The notes below the pieces were generated by a model that worked only from the letters and a program-made list of their open reading frames with translations, was not told the origin of the DNA and ran no database searches. A stretch of DNA of 5,144 nucleotides, from positions 1 through 5,144 of the forward strand of contig JASHQF010000035.1 in NCBI GenBank assembly GCA_030037695.1, read 5' to 3'. The stretch comes from Thermoplasmata archaeon. GTDB taxonomy: Archaea > Thermoplasmatota > Thermoplasmata > Lutacidiplasmatales > UBA184. The translations under genes and the position numbers were made by a program. Each line of letters begins with the position of its first letter. Position 1 is the stretch's first letter. This document shows, in pieces, positions 4,624-5,144 of the stretch.

Positions 4624-5144
4624 TCAGTCGTCCCCTCGGACCGTCGCCCCCGCTTCGGCGGCGTCGTAGTCCACCTCCTCCCCTTCCTCCCCCGGCGCCG
4701 TCAGCGAGGCCGCCTCCTGGGCGGCCGCCTCGGCGGCCTCGACGACCGTCCGGGGGAGACGGACGTCCCAGTCGCCGGGGAGGGGGTCCGCGCCCAAGAG
4801 CCGGCCCTCGTCGATCCCGGCGATGTACCAGTCGAGATCGTTCGCCTCGACCTCGGTCCCCTTCGGGAACGTGACCGCGAGCTTCGTCCGCTCGTTCGGG
4901 CCGAGCTTCGGGAGGGTCCACCACGCCCGGCCCAGCTCGGCCTCCGTGCCGTCCGGGGCGGGCGCGATCGTCGCGGCGCCGAGGAGCGCCGGGTCGAGCT
5001 CGAGGAACAGCTCGAGCACGCGGGCCCGCGGGGTGTAGTTCGTCACCTCGACCGAGCCGGCGACGCCCGTGGGGCTGGCGCCGAGGACGGTCTCGACGTT
5101 CACGACGTCCATGATCTTCGTCACGACCGGGGTGAGGTCCGGCA
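4624..5144 (-). CDS. top6B: DNA topoisomerase VI subunit B, C-terminal part only (start lies beyond the window)
   Basis: About 172 C-terminal residues are visible, ending at the TGA read from 4626-4624. The frame continues off the right edge, so the GTG at 5124-5122 is internal. The missing N-terminal part should hold the GHKL ATPase, H2TH and transducer domains. What is seen fits the C-terminal extension of euryarchaeal Top6B, which has an immunoglobulin-like fold in the Methanosarcina enzyme: a beta-rich stretch with SVEVTNYTPRAR, then hydrophobic strands, WWTLPKLGPNERTKLAVTF, and DLDWYIAGID. The last 35 or so residues are Ala/Glu/Asp-rich and probably disordered. Assignment rests on this resemblance and on the position directly upstream of top6A, the usual B-then-A operon order in archaea. 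The C-terminal domain alone is weakly conserved, so the order and the match together carry the call. Confidence 0.88.
   Translation of the reverse strand, partial: PDLTPVVTKIMDVVNVETVLGASPTGVAGSVEVTNYTPRARVLELFLELDPALLGAATIAPAPDGTEAELGRAWWTLPKLGPNERTKLAVTFPKGTEVEANDLDWYIAGIDEGRLLGADPLPGDWDVRLPRTVVEAAEAAAQEAASLTAPGEEGEEVDYDAAEAGATVRGDD

Noticed and set aside
2514..4874. A 786-codon plus-strand open frame running antisense to the aquaporin, top6A and top6B
   Set aside because: Its translation is dominated by Arg, Asp, Glu, Pro and Gly and simply mirrors three well-supported minus-strand genes. Long antisense frames are expected when third codon positions are nearly all G or C.
5122..5144. GTG at 5124 as the start of a separate small gene upstream of top6A
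   Set aside because: The frame continues without a stop to the window edge and the protein resembles the Top6B C-terminal domain, so the GTG is internal.
1..5144. tRNA, rRNA, CRISPR array, insertion sequence, integrase, defence or toxin-antitoxin genes
   Set aside because: Reading both strands showed no cloverleaf-like sequence, spaced repeats, terminal inverted repeats with a transposase, or recognisable defence domains. The content is housekeeping plus two small unknown genes.

Overview
This window looks like ordinary chromosome from a very GC-rich archaeon, most likely a euryarchaeote-type lineage such as a high-GC Thermoplasmatota. The lineage is inference. The archaeal assignment rests on three things: both subunits of DNA topoisomerase VI, a ribosomal protein eL41 gene, and TATA-box-like promoters set about 25 bp before start codons that have no Shine-Dalgarno sequence, as in leaderless archaeal transcripts. 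The proteins lack the strongly acidic composition of haloarchaea.

Layout. From 2 to 2048 on the plus strand is a tightly packed sucC-sucD-small zinc-site protein cluster; sucC is cut by the left edge, and each downstream start overlaps the preceding stop (ATGA, GTGA). At 2062-2169 on the minus strand is a 35-residue ribosomal protein eL41 gene. It converges on the sucCD cluster with only a 13 bp gap. A 121 bp divergent intergenic region (2170-2290) carries a minus-strand promoter for eL41 and a plus-strand promoter plus a 16 bp perfect palindrome for an unrecognised 137-residue protein (2291-2704). That gene converges on a minus-strand group read from right to left: top6B (cut by the right edge), top6A, then an aquaporin-family channel with its own promoter next to an inverted repeat.

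Function. SucC and SucD form succinyl-CoA synthetase (substrate-level phosphorylation in the citric acid cycle or linked pathways). Top6B (ATPase/transducer subunit) and Top6A (DNA-cleaving subunit) form the A2B2 type IIB topoisomerase that decatenates and relaxes DNA. eL41 is a tiny, highly basic ribosomal protein. The aquaporin moves water or small neutral solutes across the membrane. These are housekeeping modules with no obvious shared pathway.

I found no mobile element, CRISPR array, tRNA, rRNA or defence system, and no convincing new multi-gene system. The points worth a second look are small: the eL41 gene below usual ORF length cut-offs, the zinc-site protein translationally coupled to sucD, the orphan protein behind a palindrome, an aquaporin with an altered second NPA box and selectivity filter, and an ambiguous top6A start behind a GC hairpin.
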